Source of the DNA: Pseudomonas abietaniphila
Lineage (GTDB): Bacteria > Pseudomonadota > Gammaproteobacteria > Pseudomonadales > Pseudomonadaceae
Assembly (NCBI RefSeq): GCF_900100795.1
Contig: NZ_FNCO01000001.1
Span: forward strand, 682,001 to 746,000
DNA length: 64,000 nt
Direction of reading: 5' to 3'
How positions within the stretch are numbered: position 1 is the first letter of the stretch; each line of letters opens with the position of its first letter. The notes beneath the pieces were generated by a model, which worked only from the letters and a program-made list of their open reading frames with translations, was not told where the DNA came from and did not search any database. This document shows positions 34,888 through 45,196 of this stretch, one piece after another. Made by a program: the position numbers and the translations under genes.

Positions 34888-35496
34888 ATGACGACTTTAT
34901 CTCCCAAACGCTCTGCCATCCTGACCTTCATTCGGGATCGCATCGCCCAGAATGGCCAGCCACCGAGCCTGGCGGAAATCTCCGAAGCCTTTGGATTTGC
35001 TTCGCGCAGCGTGGCGCGCAAGCACATCGTGGCGCTGACCGAAGCCGGTTTTATTGAGGTCACGGCCAATCAGGCGCGGGGCATTCGTCTGGTGGAGAAC
35101 AGGCCGCGCGCACACATGCTGGAAATTCCGGTGCTGGGTCGCGTCGCCGCCGGGGCGCCGATCGGTCCCGATATCGACATCCACGACACCTTCACCCTCG
35201 ACAGCCGCACCTTCCTGCGCATCCCCGATTACCTGCTGCGGGTCAAAGGCGACTCGATGATCGAGGACGGCATTTTCGACGGCGATCTGGTCGGCATCCT
35301 GCAAAGTGCCGAGGCCCGGGATGGACAGATCGTCGTGGCCCGGCTCGACGGCGAGGTGACCATCAAGCGCCTTGAGCGCGGCCATGACACCTTCCGCCTG
35401 ATGCCGCGTAACCCCGCTTATGCGCCCATCGTCGTGCGTCCCGATCAGGACTTCGCCATCGAAGGCGTGTTCTGCGGCCTGGTGCGCCGAGAATGA
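34888..35496 (+). CDS. lexA2: LexA2, SOS repressor of the imuAB-dnaE2 cassette
   Basis: A 202-residue LexA-family repressor. It has an N-terminal winged helix-turn-helix (TFIRDRIAQNGQPPSLAEI and ASRSVARKHIVAL), a linker with the self-cleavage Ala-Gly site in RVAAGAP, the catalytic serine in GDSMIEDGIFDGD and the lysine in EVTIKRL. It represses its own operon until RecA-triggered autocleavage. The start at 34888 is chosen because the operator covers the ATG at 34879. The stop overlaps the imuA start. Confidence 0.92.
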   Translation: MTTLSPKRSAILTFIRDRIAQNGQPPSLAEISEAFGFASRSVARKHIVALTEAGFIEVTANQARGIRLVENRPRAHMLEIPVLGRVAAGAPIGPDIDIHDTFTLDSRTFLRIPDYLLRVKGDSMIEDGIFDGDLVGILQSAEARDGQIVVARLDGEVTIKRLERGHDTFRLMPRNPAYAPIVVRPDQDFAIEGVFCGLVRRE

Positions 35497-36113
35497 TGGG
35501 CGCGGTGGTCAGCCTAAACGCGCTGCTGGACGAGCGTCGGGTCTGGAAAGGGCGCCCCGAGGTTCAGCCGGTGGCCGCGCAACCCACCGGCCATGCCTTG
35601 CTCGACGCGGCGTTGCCCATGGGCGGATGGCCGCCTGCGGCGCTGACCGAAATCCTGATTCCCGCCAATGGCAGCGGCGAGTTGCGCCTGCTGTGGCCGA
35701 CCCTTGCGCGGCTGGCCGACAGTGGCGAGCGCATCGTGCTGGTGGCGCCGCCTCATGTGCCGTATCCCCAGGCCTGGCAGGCGGCTGGTGTCGATCTGCG
35801 GCAGTTGTCGGTGATCGAAGCCAGTGAACGCGACGCATTGTGGGCCGTGGAGCAGTGCCTGCGTTCGGGCAGTTGTGGCGCGGTGCTGTGTTGGCCGAAC
35901 AAGGTCGATGACCGTGCCTTGCGCCGTCTGCAAGTGGCGGCGGAAACCGGGGAAACCCTGGCCTTTGCCTGCCGTGGGCAATACGCCGCGGTCAACCCGT
36001 CGCCCGCTGCCTTGCGCATCGCCATCGATGTACGACCGCGTCAGCTACGGGTGCTCAAGTGCCGTGGCGGTCTGGCGCCGTCTTCACCGATTCCGTTTAC
36101 CACCGACGCCTGA
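35493..36113 (+). CDS. imuA: ImuA, RecA/SulA-like mutasome protein
   Basis: A 206-residue RecA-like protein without a normal Walker A lysine motif. It opens with SLNALLDERRVWKGR and has the GWPPAALTEIL region typical of ImuA (also annotated SulA-like). It belongs to the SOS mutasome with ImuB and DnaE2 for translesion synthesis. The ATG overlaps the lexA2 stop, and imuB starts seven bases after its stop. Confidence 0.9.
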   Translation: MMGAVVSLNALLDERRVWKGRPEVQPVAAQPTGHALLDAALPMGGWPPAALTEILIPANGSGELRLLWPTLARLADSGERIVLVAPPHVPYPQAWQAAGVDLRQLSVIEASERDALWAVEQCLRSGSCGAVLCWPNKVDDRALRRLQVAAETGETLAFACRGQYAAVNPSPAALRIAIDVRPRQLRVLKCRGGLAPSSPIPFTTDA

Positions 36114-36120
36114 GGTTTCC

Positions 36121-37551
36121 ATGCTCTGGGCCTGTGTCCTGCTGCCGCAACTGGCGCTGGACGGCGTCATGCGTCGTCGCGCCAACCCTGAAGAACCGCT
36201 GGCGTTGATCAGCGGCTCGGCCCAGCGTCGGGTGTTGCAAACCGTCAATGTCGCTGCGCGCGAACTCGGATTGCGCCCCGGTCAGTCACTGACCGCCGCA
36301 CATGCCATGACTCGCGAGTTTGCGACGGTCGAATACGACCCGGACGAAACAGGCCGCTGGCACCGTTTATTGGCCGCCTGGGCCTATCGGTTCAGCTCGC
36401 AGGTCAGCCTGAAATACCCCCGCGTCCTGCTGATGGAAGTCGAGTCCAGCCTGGGGCTGTTCGGACCCTGGCCGGTGTTCGAAGCGCGCTTGCGTCAGGA
36501 ACTGACGGCGTTGGGGTTCAGTCATCGCATCGTCGTGGCGCCTAATCCGGTGGCGGCGCGCATGCTCGCCAATGCCCACGATGGTCTGGCGGTGACCTGC
36601 AACGACAGCCTGCAACAGGTGCTGGAACAGATGCCGGTCAATCGCATCGGCTTGTCTCAGGACGTGTCGACAGCCTTCGGCCGCATGGGCCTGCATCGCC
36701 TGCGCCAGGTGTCGGCATTGCCTCGCGATACCCTGGCCAGACGTTTTGCGCCCCAAGTGCTGCAGCACCTGGACACCTTGCTTGGGCGCAGGCCGATGCC
36801 CCTTGAGTGCTACGTGCCGCCCGATCATTTCGACACCCGCATCGAACTCAATTTCGACGTGGAATCCCATCAGGCCCTGCTGTTCCCGCTCAAGCGCATG
36901 ATTGCCGATCTGGCGTTGTTTCTCGGCGGGCGCGACAGCGGTGTGCAGCGGTTCATCATCCATCTGGAGCATGTGCCCAGTGTCGGCAGCGTGGCGCCCG
37001 ATACCCTGATTCCGGTGGGCTTGCTGAGTGCCGAGCGTGAAGCCGACAGGCTGTTCGAACTGGCCCGCGGGCGTCTGGAACAGGTGGTGGTGCCGTCGCC
37101 CGTGCGCGCCTTGAGGTTGCAGGCAAAGGACCTGCCGGCCTTCGTGCCGTCTCATCGCGAGCTGTTCGATGACCGCCCGCAACAGAACATGCCGTGGGAG
37201 CAGTTACGCGAACGCCTGCGTGCTCGACTGGGCGATGAGGCCGTCAGCGGCCTGGGTTTTCATGCCGACCACCGTCCGGAGTGTGCGTGGTTGCCGACAT
37301 CTGTCAGCAAGCCCGTGATGGCGGCGCACAAGGTTTCGCGTCCGGGATGGCTGCTGCGCGAACCCGAACATCTCAGCGATTCCAGCGTCCGCGTGCTGGC
37401 CGGGCCTGAGCGCATCGAATCGGGGTGGTGGGACGGCGGTGATGTGCGTCGCGATTACTTCCTGGTCGAGACCCGCACCGGGCAGCGCGGCTGGGCCTAT
37501 CGCAAGGTCGGGGATGACAGCGGCCTGTTGCTGCAGGGCTGGTTCGCATGA
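36121..37551 (+). CDS. imuB: ImuB, Y-family polymerase-like mutasome protein
   Basis: A 476-residue DinB/UmuC-like protein. The usual first catalytic aspartate region is replaced (LLPQLALDG), and the SxDE motif position reads [11 protein letters not shown], so catalysis is probably lost, as is typical for ImuB. It bridges DnaE2 and the beta clamp. I chose the ATG at 36121; the frame is open to 35824 but that part overlaps imuA. The end overlaps dnaE2 by four bases. Confidence 0.92.
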   Translation: MLWACVLLPQLALDGVMRRRANPEEPLALISGSAQRRVLQTVNVAARELGLRPGQSLTAAHAMTREFATVEYDPDETGRWHRLLAAWAYRFSSQVSLKYPRVLLMEVESSLGLFGPWPVFEARLRQELTALGFSHRIVVAPNPVAARMLANAHDGLAVTCNDSLQQVLEQMPVNRIGLSQDVSTAFGRMGLHRLRQVSALPRDTLARRFAPQVLQHLDTLLGRRPMPLECYVPPDHFDTRIELNFDVESHQALLFPLKRMIADLALFLGGRDSGVQRFIIHLEHVPSVGSVAPDTLIPVGLLSAEREADRLFELARGRLEQVVVPSPVRALRLQAKDLPAFVPSHRELFDDRPQQNMPWEQLRERLRARLGDEAVSGLGFHADHRPECAWLPTSVSKPVMAAHKVSRPGWLLREPEHLSDSSVRVLAGPERIESGWWDGGDVRRDYFLVETRTGQRGWAYRKVGDDSGLLLQGWFA

Positions 37552-40500
37552 GGGGGGACTACGCCGAGCTGCACTGCCTGTCCAACTTCAGTTTTCAGCG
37601 CGGAGCGTCCAGCGCCAAGGAGCTGTTCGAGCGGGCGAAACGTCACGGCTATCAAGCCTTGGCCATCACCGATGAATGCACGCTGGCGGGTATCGTGCGG
37701 GCATGGCAAGCCGCCAGTGAATGTGAGTTGCCGTTGATCATCGGCAGCGAGGTTACCCTCGAGAACGGCCCGAAGGTGGTGCTCTTGGTGGAAGACCTCG
37801 CGGGTTATCAGGCCTTGTGCGGTTTGATCACCGAAGGTCGACGGCGCAGCAAGAAGGGCGAGTACCGACTGTTGCGCGAAGATTTCCGGCGACCGGTGGC
37901 AGGGTTGCTGGCGTTATGGGTGCCGGATCTGGATCAGCGTGCCGAGGCGCTGCAAGAGCAAGGTGACTGGTTGCGTCAGACCTTCAAGCAAGACCTGTGG
38001 CTGAGCGTGCAGCTGCACTGCGGGCCCGATGACAGCCTGCGTCTGTCGAGGCTGCTGGCGCTGGCGCGTTCGCTCGACCTGCCTGCTGTGGCCAGCGGCG
38101 ATGTGCACATGCACGCCCGAGGCCGCCGCGCCTTGCAAGACACCATGACCGCCATTCGTCACCACACCACCGTGGCTGAAGCCGGCCATCGCCTGTACCC
38201 CAACGGCGAGCGGCATTTGCGCACGCGTAACGTACTGGCCGAGTTGTACCCCGCCGACCTGTTGGCTGAAACCCTGAACATCGCCCGGCGCTGCCGCTTT
38301 GACCTGAAGCAGTTGCGCTACGAATACCCACACGAACTGGTGCCCGCCGACTACACCCCGGCCCGTTGGCTGCGCCAGCTCACCGAAGCGGGTGCACGCT
38401 GGCGCTGGCCCAACGGCGTGCCCGAGGTGGCGCGGAAAAACATCGAGAAGGAGTTGAAGATCATCTCGACGATGAAGTACGAAAGTTACTTCCTCACCGT
38501 GCATGACATCGTCAAATTCGCCCGCGATCAGAGCATTCTGTGTCAGGGCCGTGGCTCGGCCGCCAACTCGACCGTGTGTTTCGTCCTGGGCATCACCGAG
38601 CTGGACCCGGCAAACATCAATCTGCTGTTCGAACGCTTCATTTCGGAAGAACGTAATGAGCCGCCGGACATCGACGTCGACTTCGAGCACGAGCGCCGCG
38701 AGGAAGTCCTGCAATACATCTTTCGTCGTTATGGCCGGGGCAGGGCGGCGTTAACGGCCGTGGCAAGCACCTATCACGGCGCGGGCGCGGTTCGGGATGT
38801 GGCGCGGGTGCTCGGCTTGCCGCCCGATCAGATCAACGCACTGGCGGACTGTTTCAGCCGCTGGAGCGACACGCTGCCGTCGCCTGAACGTCTGCGTGAA
38901 TGCGGTTTCGAGCCCGACAGCCCGGTGTTGCGCCGTGTATTGACGTTGACCGGCGAACTGATCGGTTTTCCCCGGCACCTGTCCCAGCATCCCGGCGGCT
39001 TTGTGATCTCCGAGCATCCACTGGAGACGTTGGTGCCCGTGGAAAACGCCGCCATGGCTGACCGCACGATCATTCAGTGGGACAAGGACGATCTGGACCT
39101 GGTGGGCCTGCTCAAAGTGGACATTCTGGCCCTCGGCATGCTGAGCGCTCTGCGCCGCACGTTCGATCTGGTCGAGTTGCATCGGCACAAACGCTGGACC
39201 ATCGCCACGCTGCCGGACGGGGATGAGCCGACCTACGAGATGATCAGCCGGGCAGACACCATCGGCGTGTTCCAGATTGAATCGCGGGCGCAGATGTCGA
39301 TGCTTCCGCGCCTCAAACCCAAGGAATTTTACGACCTGGTAATCGAGGTCGCCATTGTCCGACCGGGGCCTATTCAAGGCGACATGGTGCATCCGTATCT
39401 AAGGCGTCGAAATGGCGAGGAGGAGGTGACCTATCCCTCCGAGGCGCTCGAGGACGTCTTCAAGCGCACACTGGGCGTGCCGCTGTTTCAGGAGCAGGTC
39501 ATGCAACTGGCCATCGTCGCCGCCGACTATTCCCCGGGAGAAGCCGACCAGTTGCGCCGCTCCATGGCCGCCTGGAAACGTCACGGCGGGCTCGAACCGC
39601 ACCGTATTCGCCTCAGCGAGCGCATGAAAGAGAAGGGCTATCCGGACGAGTTCATCCACCGCATCTTCGAGCAGATCAAGGGCTTTGGCAGCTACGGCTT
39701 TCCCGAGTCCCATGCCGCCAGCTTCGCCTTGCTGACCTACGCCAGCTGCTGGCTCAAATGCCACGAACCGGCCGCGTTCACCTGCGCACTGATCAACAGC
39801 TGGCCCATGGGGTTCTACAGCCCTGACCAGTTGCTGCAGGACGCGCGTCGGCATCACATCGAAATCCGTCCGGTGGACGTGCGCTACAGCGACTGGGACT
39901 GTTCGCTGGAGCCGGTCGACAGCCCCGAGTACACGCGCAACCTGGCGATCCGCATGGGCATGCGCATGATTCGCGGGTTTCGCGAAGAAGACGCCAGGCG
40001 CATCGAGCAATCGCGGCAACAACGCGCGTTCAAGGACGTCACCGACCTGTGCATCCGCGCCGATCTGGACAACCGCGGCCGTGCGTCACTGGCCGATTCG
40101 GGGGCTTTGCGCGGGTTGGCCGGGCATCGCCATCGCGCGCGCTGGGAGATTGCCGGGGTCGAAGCGCAGCGGCCCTTGTTCGGCGATGACTGTTTTGGCG
40201 AAGAGGCACAGGTGGCCTTGCCGCTGCCCAGCGTGGCTCAGGACCTGGTGGCCGATTACGACACCCTTGGCACGACACTGGGCCCGCACCCGTTGTCTTT
40301 GCTGCGCAATAAACTGGCGGCCAAACGCTTTCGCAGCTCAAAGGACCTGCTCACCGAAGAGCACGGGCGCAATTTCAGCGTCGCCGGGCTGGTGGTCGGT
40401 CGACAAAGGCCCGGCACGGCCAGCGGCGTGACGTTTGTCACCCTGGAAGACGAGCACGGCATGATCAACGTAGTGGTCTGGCGCGACCTGGCCGAGCGTC

Positions 40501-40649
40501 AGCGCAAGGTGCTGGTGGGGTCGCAATTGATGCAGGTGTTCGGCAAGTTCGAATACCAGAAAGGCGTGCGCCACGTGATTGCGCAACGGCTGTTCGACCT
40601 GACGCCGTTACTGACGGGACTGGATGTGCGCAGCCGTGATTTCAAGTGA
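37548..40649 (+). CDS. dnaE2: DnaE2, error-prone DNA polymerase III alpha subunit
   Basis: A 1033-residue C-family polymerase, the length expected for DnaE2 (shorter than DnaE1). It begins with the PHP domain ([17 protein letters not shown], then [10 protein letters not shown]), followed by the palm with catalytic aspartates in [13 protein letters not shown], the thumb and fingers, and a C-terminal OB-fold ([18 protein letters not shown]). It carries out SOS-induced mutagenic translesion synthesis with ImuB. It closes the lexA2-imuA-imuB-dnaE2 operon. Confidence 0.96.
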   Translation: MRGDYAELHCLSNFSFQRGASSAKELFERAKRHGYQALAITDECTLAGIVRAWQAASECELPLIIGSEVTLENGPKVVLLVEDLAGYQALCGLITEGRRRSKKGEYRLLREDFRRPVAGLLALWVPDLDQRAEALQEQGDWLRQTFKQDLWLSVQLHCGPDDSLRLSRLLALARSLDLPAVASGDVHMHARGRRALQDTMTAIRHHTTVAEAGHRLYPNGERHLRTRNVLAELYPADLLAETLNIARRCRFDLKQLRYEYPHELVPADYTPARWLRQLTEAGARWRWPNGVPEVARKNIEKELKIISTMKYESYFLTVHDIVKFARDQSILCQGRGSAANSTVCFVLGITELDPANINLLFERFISEERNEPPDIDVDFEHERREEVLQYIFRRYGRGRAALTAVASTYHGAGAVRDVARVLGLPPDQINALADCFSRWSDTLPSPERLRECGFEPDSPVLRRVLTLTGELIGFPRHLSQHPGGFVISEHPLETLVPVENAAMADRTIIQWDKDDLDLVGLLKVDILALGMLSALRRTFDLVELHRHKRWTIATLPDGDEPTYEMISRADTIGVFQIESRAQMSMLPRLKPKEFYDLVIEVAIVRPGPIQGDMVHPYLRRRNGEEEVTYPSEALEDVFKRTLGVPLFQEQVMQLAIVAADYSPGEADQLRRSMAAWKRHGGLEPHRIRLSERMKEKGYPDEFIHRIFEQIKGFGSYGFPESHAASFALLTYASCWLKCHEPAAFTCALINSWPMGFYSPDQLLQDARRHHIEIRPVDVRYSDWDCSLEPVDSPEYTRNLAIRMGMRMIRGFREEDARRIEQSRQQRAFKDVTDLCIRADLDNRGRASLADSGALRGLAGHRHRARWEIAGVEAQRPLFGDDCFGEEAQVALPLPSVAQDLVADYDTLGTTLGPHPLSLLRNKLAAKRFRSSKDLLTEEHGRNFSVAGLVVGRQRPGTASGVTFVTLEDEHGMINVVVWRDLAERQRKVLVGSQLMQVFGKFEYQKGVRHVIAQRLFDLTPLLTGLDVRSRDFK

Positions 40650-40695
40650 TGAGCAGGACAACCGACACCCACTGCATGGACAGACGAACACGGTC

Positions 40696-40781
40696 TGAGC
40701 TTGCTCACGAAGACGTCGCTACACCCGATACACCTTCAACGGTCGTAGAACAGCATCCGCGAGCACGCTCGCCCCCACAGG
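40696..40781. repeat. REP-like inverted pair after dnaE2
   Basis: TGAGCTTGCTCACGAA at 40696-40711 faces an inverted relative (GCGAGCACGCTCGCCCCCACAGG) ending at 40781. It belongs to the same family as the pairs at 27926, 48799 and 55315. It lies between the convergent dnaE2 and iolG genes. Confidence 0.7.
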
Positions 40782-40811
40782 GGCTGCAGTTGGCTGGAAG
40801 ATCGGGACGGC

Positions 40812-41810
40812 TTAAACCTCTACCTTTACCGCTCGACCGGTCTTGATCGATTCCAGTGCGCAGTTGGCCAGGTGCAGCGCTTTCAGGCCATCGCGGGCGT
40901 TGGTCGGCAACGGCTCGCCGGCGTTCACCGCGTCGATGAACTGGTTGAGCTCGTTGCGATAGGAATCGGCGTAGCGCTCAAGGAAGAAGTTCTCCAGCGG
41001 CTCACGGGCTTCGGTCTGGGTCGCGCTGTAGGTGCGCACGGTGCTTGGGCGGTGGTTGTCGTTGAGGATCATGCCTTTGGAACCGAAGACTTCCAGACGC
41101 TGATCGTAGCCGTACACCGCTTCGCGGCAGCAGTTGATGTGGCATTGCTTGCCGGACGCCGTACGCAGCAGAACCATGACGCTGTCGTAGTCGTCGATCT
41201 GCGCCAGCGCCGGGTCGACCAGACGGCTGGCGATGGCCAGCACTTCCACCGGTTCCTCGCCGAGCAACGTGCGCGCGGTGTCGAAGTCGTGGATGGTCAT
41301 GTCGCGGAAGATCCCGCCAGAATGCTTGAGGTATTCCACCGGTGCCAACCCGGGGTCGCGGCTGGTGATCACCACCTGGCGCACATCGCCGATGTCGCCG
41401 TTGGCAATCGCTTTGCGCATGTGCAGGGTGTCCGGGTCGAAGCGGCGGTTGAAGCCCAGCATCACCTTGCCGTTCAGGCGCTCGATGTCTTCCACCGCTT
41501 TGGCGGCCTTGGCGAAGTCCAGATCGATGGGCTTTTCGCAGAGCACCGGTTTGCCCAGTTGAACGGCGCGCAGCATCAGGTCGATGTGGGTGTCGGTGGG
41601 CGTGCCGATGACGATTGCATCGACGTCGGCACGGGCAATGGCCTCGGCGCAGTCATAAGCCGCCGCGCAACCCAGTCTGGCCGCCAGTGTGTCGACGCCT
41701 TCGCGCCAGGGGTCGGCGATCACCGACAGTTGCACATCCGGATTGGCCGCGACGTTGGCCGCGTGAATGTTGGCGATGCGGCCTGCGCCGAGGACTGCGA
41801 TGCGTAGCAT
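40812..41810 (-). CDS. iolG: Inositol 2-dehydrogenase-like oxidoreductase (Gfo/Idh/MocA family)
   Basis: A 332-residue NAD-dependent sugar or inositol dehydrogenase. The Rossmann motif AVLGAGRIANIHAAN is at the N-terminus, the catalytic EKPIDLD motif lies near residue 95, and IHDFDTAR follows near residue 175. It matches inositol 2-dehydrogenase in length and motifs. The rest of an iol operon (iolA, iolB, iolC, iolE) is not in the window. A LacI regulator lies just upstream in the same direction and may share its promoter. Confidence 0.8.
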   Translation of the reverse strand: MLRIAVLGAGRIANIHAANVAANPDVQLSVIADPWREGVDTLAARLGCAAAYDCAEAIARADVDAIVIGTPTDTHIDLMLRAVQLGKPVLCEKPIDLDFAKAAKAVEDIERLNGKVMLGFNRRFDPDTLHMRKAIANGDIGDVRQVVITSRDPGLAPVEYLKHSGGIFRDMTIHDFDTARTLLGEEPVEVLAIASRLVDPALAQIDDYDSVMVLLRTASGKQCHINCCREAVYGYDQRLEVFGSKGMILNDNHRPSTVRTYSATQTEAREPLENFFLERYADSYRNELNQFIDAVNAGEPLPTNARDGLKALHLANCALESIKTGRAVKVEV

Positions 41811-41868
41811 GGGTGGATCTCCTTGGATTGTTGTTGTCGGGTAGATCGGTTGTGGCTCGGAACGGGGG

Positions 41869-42894
41869 TCAGTTCACCAGATTGAACGGCGTCACGATCT
41901 GTACTTGAGAGGCGGGAATCGGATCGACCTTCCACAGACGGTGAAACTGCAGGATGTGCAGGAAGGCATGCCGGGCGTCGACCTGCAGGTTGTGGTCGAT
42001 GATGGCGGCGATCTTTTCTTCCGCCAGCAGCTGGCGGTTTTCCTGGTCCAGGTCATGGCCGATGAACACGGCCAGCGAGCGGTCAAGCGTGGCGAATGCG
42101 TCGACGATGGCGCGGTTGCCGCCGCCGACGCTGTAGATGGCCTTGATCGACGGATTGGCCTTCAGCGCTTCGGTCACGCGTTCGAGTGTGGGCTCGTACA
42201 CGCCAAATCCGCCGGTGATGTCGACCACGCGCAGATGCGGCGCGCGGCTGCGTAACCAGGTGCGAAACCCCATTTCGCGTTCTTCTTCACCCCGGAACAA
42301 CTCGCTGCTGATGACCACGGCGACGTCTTGCGCGGCCTGGTCCAGCCAGCTCGCCATCAGGTACGCCGCCGTTTGCCCGGCCGTGCGGTTGTCCATGCCG
42401 ATGTAACCGATGCGATCGCTTTGGGGCAGATCGGAGACCAATGTCACGACCGGGATGCCGGCGGCGGTGACCTGATTCACGGCCTCATTGATCTGCGGCT
42501 CGTCCGCCGCCTTGAGGATCAGGCCCTGACTGCCTTTACCGGCACACCGCAGGATCAGGTCGTGCATCTCCTGGGTGTCGATCTCCTGGTACGGGTGGAA
42601 ACGGGGAAAAATGCGAAACGGCGCCAGGCTGCCCAACTGCGCGTGAATCGCCTCCTGCACCGCGTCGCTGAAGCGTTTGGGCGTGTGCAGGATGATGTCG
42701 ATATGGAACGTGCGGCCGACCGCAGGCCCGGTTTTTTCTTGGGCTTCCAGTTCTTCGAGGGCCTGCTGAATGCGACGGTTGGTCTGGTAATGGACGCTGC
42801 CGCGTTCGTGCAGCACGCGATCGACTGTAGCCTTGCTGACGCCGGCCTGGGCGGCGATCTGCTTGATGGAGAAACGTCGGGCGCGGTCGAGCAT
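41869..42894 (-). CDS. LacI-family transcriptional regulator
   Basis: A 341-residue regulator with an N-terminal helix-turn-helix (FSIKQIAAQAGVSKATVDRVLHERG) and a sugar-binding-protein-like ligand domain (IGYIGMDNRTAGQTAAYL, GHDLDQENRQLL). It is divergent from the SDR gene at 43056 and upstream of iolG. It may control either unit. A 12-base palindrome at 42994-43005 lies in the divergent promoter region. Confidence 0.87.
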   Translation of the reverse strand: MLDRARRFSIKQIAAQAGVSKATVDRVLHERGSVHYQTNRRIQQALEELEAQEKTGPAVGRTFHIDIILHTPKRFSDAVQEAIHAQLGSLAPFRIFPRFHPYQEIDTQEMHDLILRCAGKGSQGLILKAADEPQINEAVNQVTAAGIPVVTLVSDLPQSDRIGYIGMDNRTAGQTAAYLMASWLDQAAQDVAVVISSELFRGEEEREMGFRTWLRSRAPHLRVVDITGGFGVYEPTLERVTEALKANPSIKAIYSVGGGNRAIVDAFATLDRSLAVFIGHDLDQENRQLLAEEKIAAIIDHNLQVDARHAFLHILQFHRLWKVDPIPASQVQIVTPFNLVN

Positions 42895-42993
42895 GAGAGT
42901 CCCTGAGCCTTTTTGAGGTCTTGTTGAGGTTGATTCGGGCGTCTGTGAGGTTTTCGCAATGCTAGTCTCAGTTCCAATCGTTGTACAGATGGA

Positions 42994-43005
42994 ATTTAAA
43001 TTCTA
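42994..43005. promoter_or_regulatory. Palindrome in the LacI/SDR divergent region
   Basis: GAATTTAAATTC is a perfect 12-base palindrome about 100 bases from the LacI start and 50 bases before the SDR start. It is a candidate operator for the LacI protein; this is inference only. Confidence 0.4.
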
Positions 43006-43055
43006 TTGCGACGACGATCACCCGCAGCCAAAAACAACAACAGCAGGAGACAGGC

Positions 43056-43913
43056 ATGTCAGCACTCGATCTTTCCACTTCTTTCACCGGTCGCTACTTC
43101 GTCGTCACCGGCAGCACTCAAGGGTTGGGCGCCGCGGTGGCTCATACCCTTGCGCAGCGCGGTGCGGCGGGCCTGATCATCTGCGGACGCAGTCGTGACA
43201 AAGGCGAACAGCAAGTGCGTCAACTGGCCGAACTGGATTGCCAGGCGTTCTTCGTCGAGGCTGACATGGAGAACGTCGACGATTGCCGTCGTGTCGTGGC
43301 CGCTGCCAAGGAACACTTCGGGACTGTTCACGGCCTGGTCAACTGCGCCGGGATGTCTGACCGCGGCACCATCATCGACACCTCACCCGAGCTGTTCGAC
43401 CGTATCTTTGCGGTCAACGTAAAAGCCCCGTTTTTTCTCATGCAGGAATGCATCAAGCTGATGATCGCCAACAACGTCGAAGGCTCGATCGTCAGCATCC
43501 TCAGTGTCTCCGGCCATGGCGGTCAGTCGTTCCTGTCAGCGTATGCGGCCTCCAAAGGCGCACTCGCCGTGCTGACCAAGAACGTCGCCTTCAGTACCTT
43601 GCGCAACCGCATTCGGGTCAACGGCCTGAACATCGGCTGGATGGACACTCCCCACGAAGACCAGATCCAGCGCCAGTACCACGGTGCCGACGAAGGCTGG
43701 CTCGCCCGCGCCGAGGCGCAGTCACCGTTCGGTCGCTTGCTCAAACCTCAGGAAGTGGCCAACAGCGTCGCCTATCTGCTCTCCGATCAATCGGGCATGA
43801 CCACCGGCGCGGTGATCGACATGGAGCAGGGCATCATGGGCTGCGGCGACGGTTCCACACCCCGTCCTGATGCACCGTTGACCCTGAACGGCGTTGCCGG
43901 AGCAGCGTTGTGA
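43056..43913 (+). CDS. SDR family oxidoreductase
   Basis: A 285-residue short-chain dehydrogenase. It has the cofactor motif [13 protein letters not shown] near residues 15-27, NCAGMSDRG, a catalytic serine in ILSVSGHGG, and YAASKGALA as the YxxxK motif. It starts at ATG 43056 behind AGGAGAC. The stop overlaps the start of the dioxygenase-like gene by four bases, so both act together. The substrate is unknown. Confidence 0.87.
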   Translation: MSALDLSTSFTGRYFVVTGSTQGLGAAVAHTLAQRGAAGLIICGRSRDKGEQQVRQLAELDCQAFFVEADMENVDDCRRVVAAAKEHFGTVHGLVNCAGMSDRGTIIDTSPELFDRIFAVNVKAPFFLMQECIKLMIANNVEGSIVSILSVSGHGGQSFLSAYAASKGALAVLTKNVAFSTLRNRIRVNGLNIGWMDTPHEDQIQRQYHGADEGWLARAEAQSPFGRLLKPQEVANSVAYLLSDQSGMTTGAVIDMEQGIMGCGDGSTPRPDAPLTLNGVAGAAL

Positions 43914-45061
43914 GCCTCTTCGCCACCTCGCGTGACATCGATGTCCGGGCCTTCGCGGCGGTATGTGAACAGCGGGTGAATGCCGCCGAGTATCCTCATG
44001 CGCAGGAAGTGGTCAGTCAGGTGGTGATCTATGACGCCGATGCGCTGCGCAGCGCCGCTCTGCATGACCGCTTGGGCATATTGAGCGAGCTGCACCGGCT
44101 GTTTCGCGACGGCCCGGGTGTGATGGTGGTGCGCAATGCCTTTCCCGATCTCGCGGTCGTTGACCGGCACAGCGAGGTGTTCCGCCAGATCATCACCGAC
44201 GAAGCGGCGAGGGTGGTGCGGGCCGACCACTTCGCCAAGGCGGGCGCCAATCAGCGGATCTGGAATTCGCTGCAGAAAGCCGCCGAACATTCGCCGGACT
44301 CGTTCATCGAGTACTACGCCAACCCTTTGCTCGGCCTGATCGCCGAATCGTGGCTGGGGCCTTATTTTCAGGCCACGGCGCAGGTCAATGTGGTGACGCC
44401 GGGCGGTCAGGCGCAACAGCCCCATCGCGACTATCACCTGGGCTTCCAGAGCGATGAAGTGGCCGCGCGTTTTCCGCTGCCGATGCATCGCCTGTCGCAG
44501 CACCTCACGCTGCAAGGGGCGGTGGCGCACACCGACATGCCGCTGGAAACCGGGCCGACACTGTTGTTGCCGTTCTCGCAGCAGTACGAGCTGGGTTATC
44601 TGGCGTGGCGTGATCAGGCGTTCATCGACTACTTCGATCGTCACGCGATTCAGTTGCCGCTGAACAAAGGTGATCTGCTGTTCTTCAACCCCGCGCTGTT
44701 CCATGCGGCGGGCACCAACCGCACGACGGATGAGTTCCGGATGGCGAACCTGCTGCAGATTTCGTCGGCGTTCGGCAAGCCGATGGAGACGGTCAATCGG
44801 GAGCGGATGATGCTGGCGCTGTATCCGCTGATGCTCAAGCGGGTCGAGCAAGGCGAACTGGATGAAGAGGGCATGCAGGCGGTGATTGCGATGAGTGCGG
44901 ACGGGTATTCATTTCCGACCAACCTGGACACTGACCCGCCATTGCACGGCATGGCGCCACAGACGGGGCAGCAATTGTTCGAGTTGGCGTTGCAGGAGCG
45001 TTGGCCGGTGGAGCGGTTTGTCGAGGCAGTTGAGGTGATGCGGGTTAAGCGGTTGGCCTGA
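43910..45061 (+). CDS. Phytanoyl-CoA dioxygenase-like (PhyH) non-heme iron oxygenase
   Basis: A 383-residue protein with the PhyH-type jelly-roll signature: an HxD pair in QQPHRDYHLGF and a distal histidine in NPALFHAAGTNRT, followed by an arginine for 2-oxoglutarate binding (in TDEFRMAN). Such enzymes hydroxylate small molecules using 2-oxoglutarate and Fe(II). It starts at a GTG overlapping the SDR stop, so the two enzymes probably oxidise the same compound in sequence. Substrate unknown. Confidence 0.82.
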   Translation: MSLFATSRDIDVRAFAAVCEQRVNAAEYPHAQEVVSQVVIYDADALRSAALHDRLGILSELHRLFRDGPGVMVVRNAFPDLAVVDRHSEVFRQIITDEAARVVRADHFAKAGANQRIWNSLQKAAEHSPDSFIEYYANPLLGLIAESWLGPYFQATAQVNVVTPGGQAQQPHRDYHLGFQSDEVAARFPLPMHRLSQHLTLQGAVAHTDMPLETGPTLLLPFSQQYELGYLAWRDQAFIDYFDRHAIQLPLNKGDLLFFNPALFHAAGTNRTTDEFRMANLLQISSAFGKPMETVNRERMMLALYPLMLKRVEQGELDEEGMQAVIAMSADGYSFPTNLDTDPPLHGMAPQTGQQLFELALQERWPVERFVEAVEVMRVKRLA

Positions 45062-45196
45062 GTCCAATGATTCATCGGTGGTGCTGGATGTTGTATGTTT
45101 CCTGCAAAGATACAGTCGCCATTTCTGGCACGCTGTGTGCTGTCCTGAATGAATACGGGTTGTTGAACAATCCCGATCTTTCAGGAACTGCACACT

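Noticed and set aside
36121..37551. ImuB as an active Y-family polymerase
   Set aside because: The catalytic aspartate positions are replaced, as is usual for ImuB; DnaE2 is the polymerase of the cassette.
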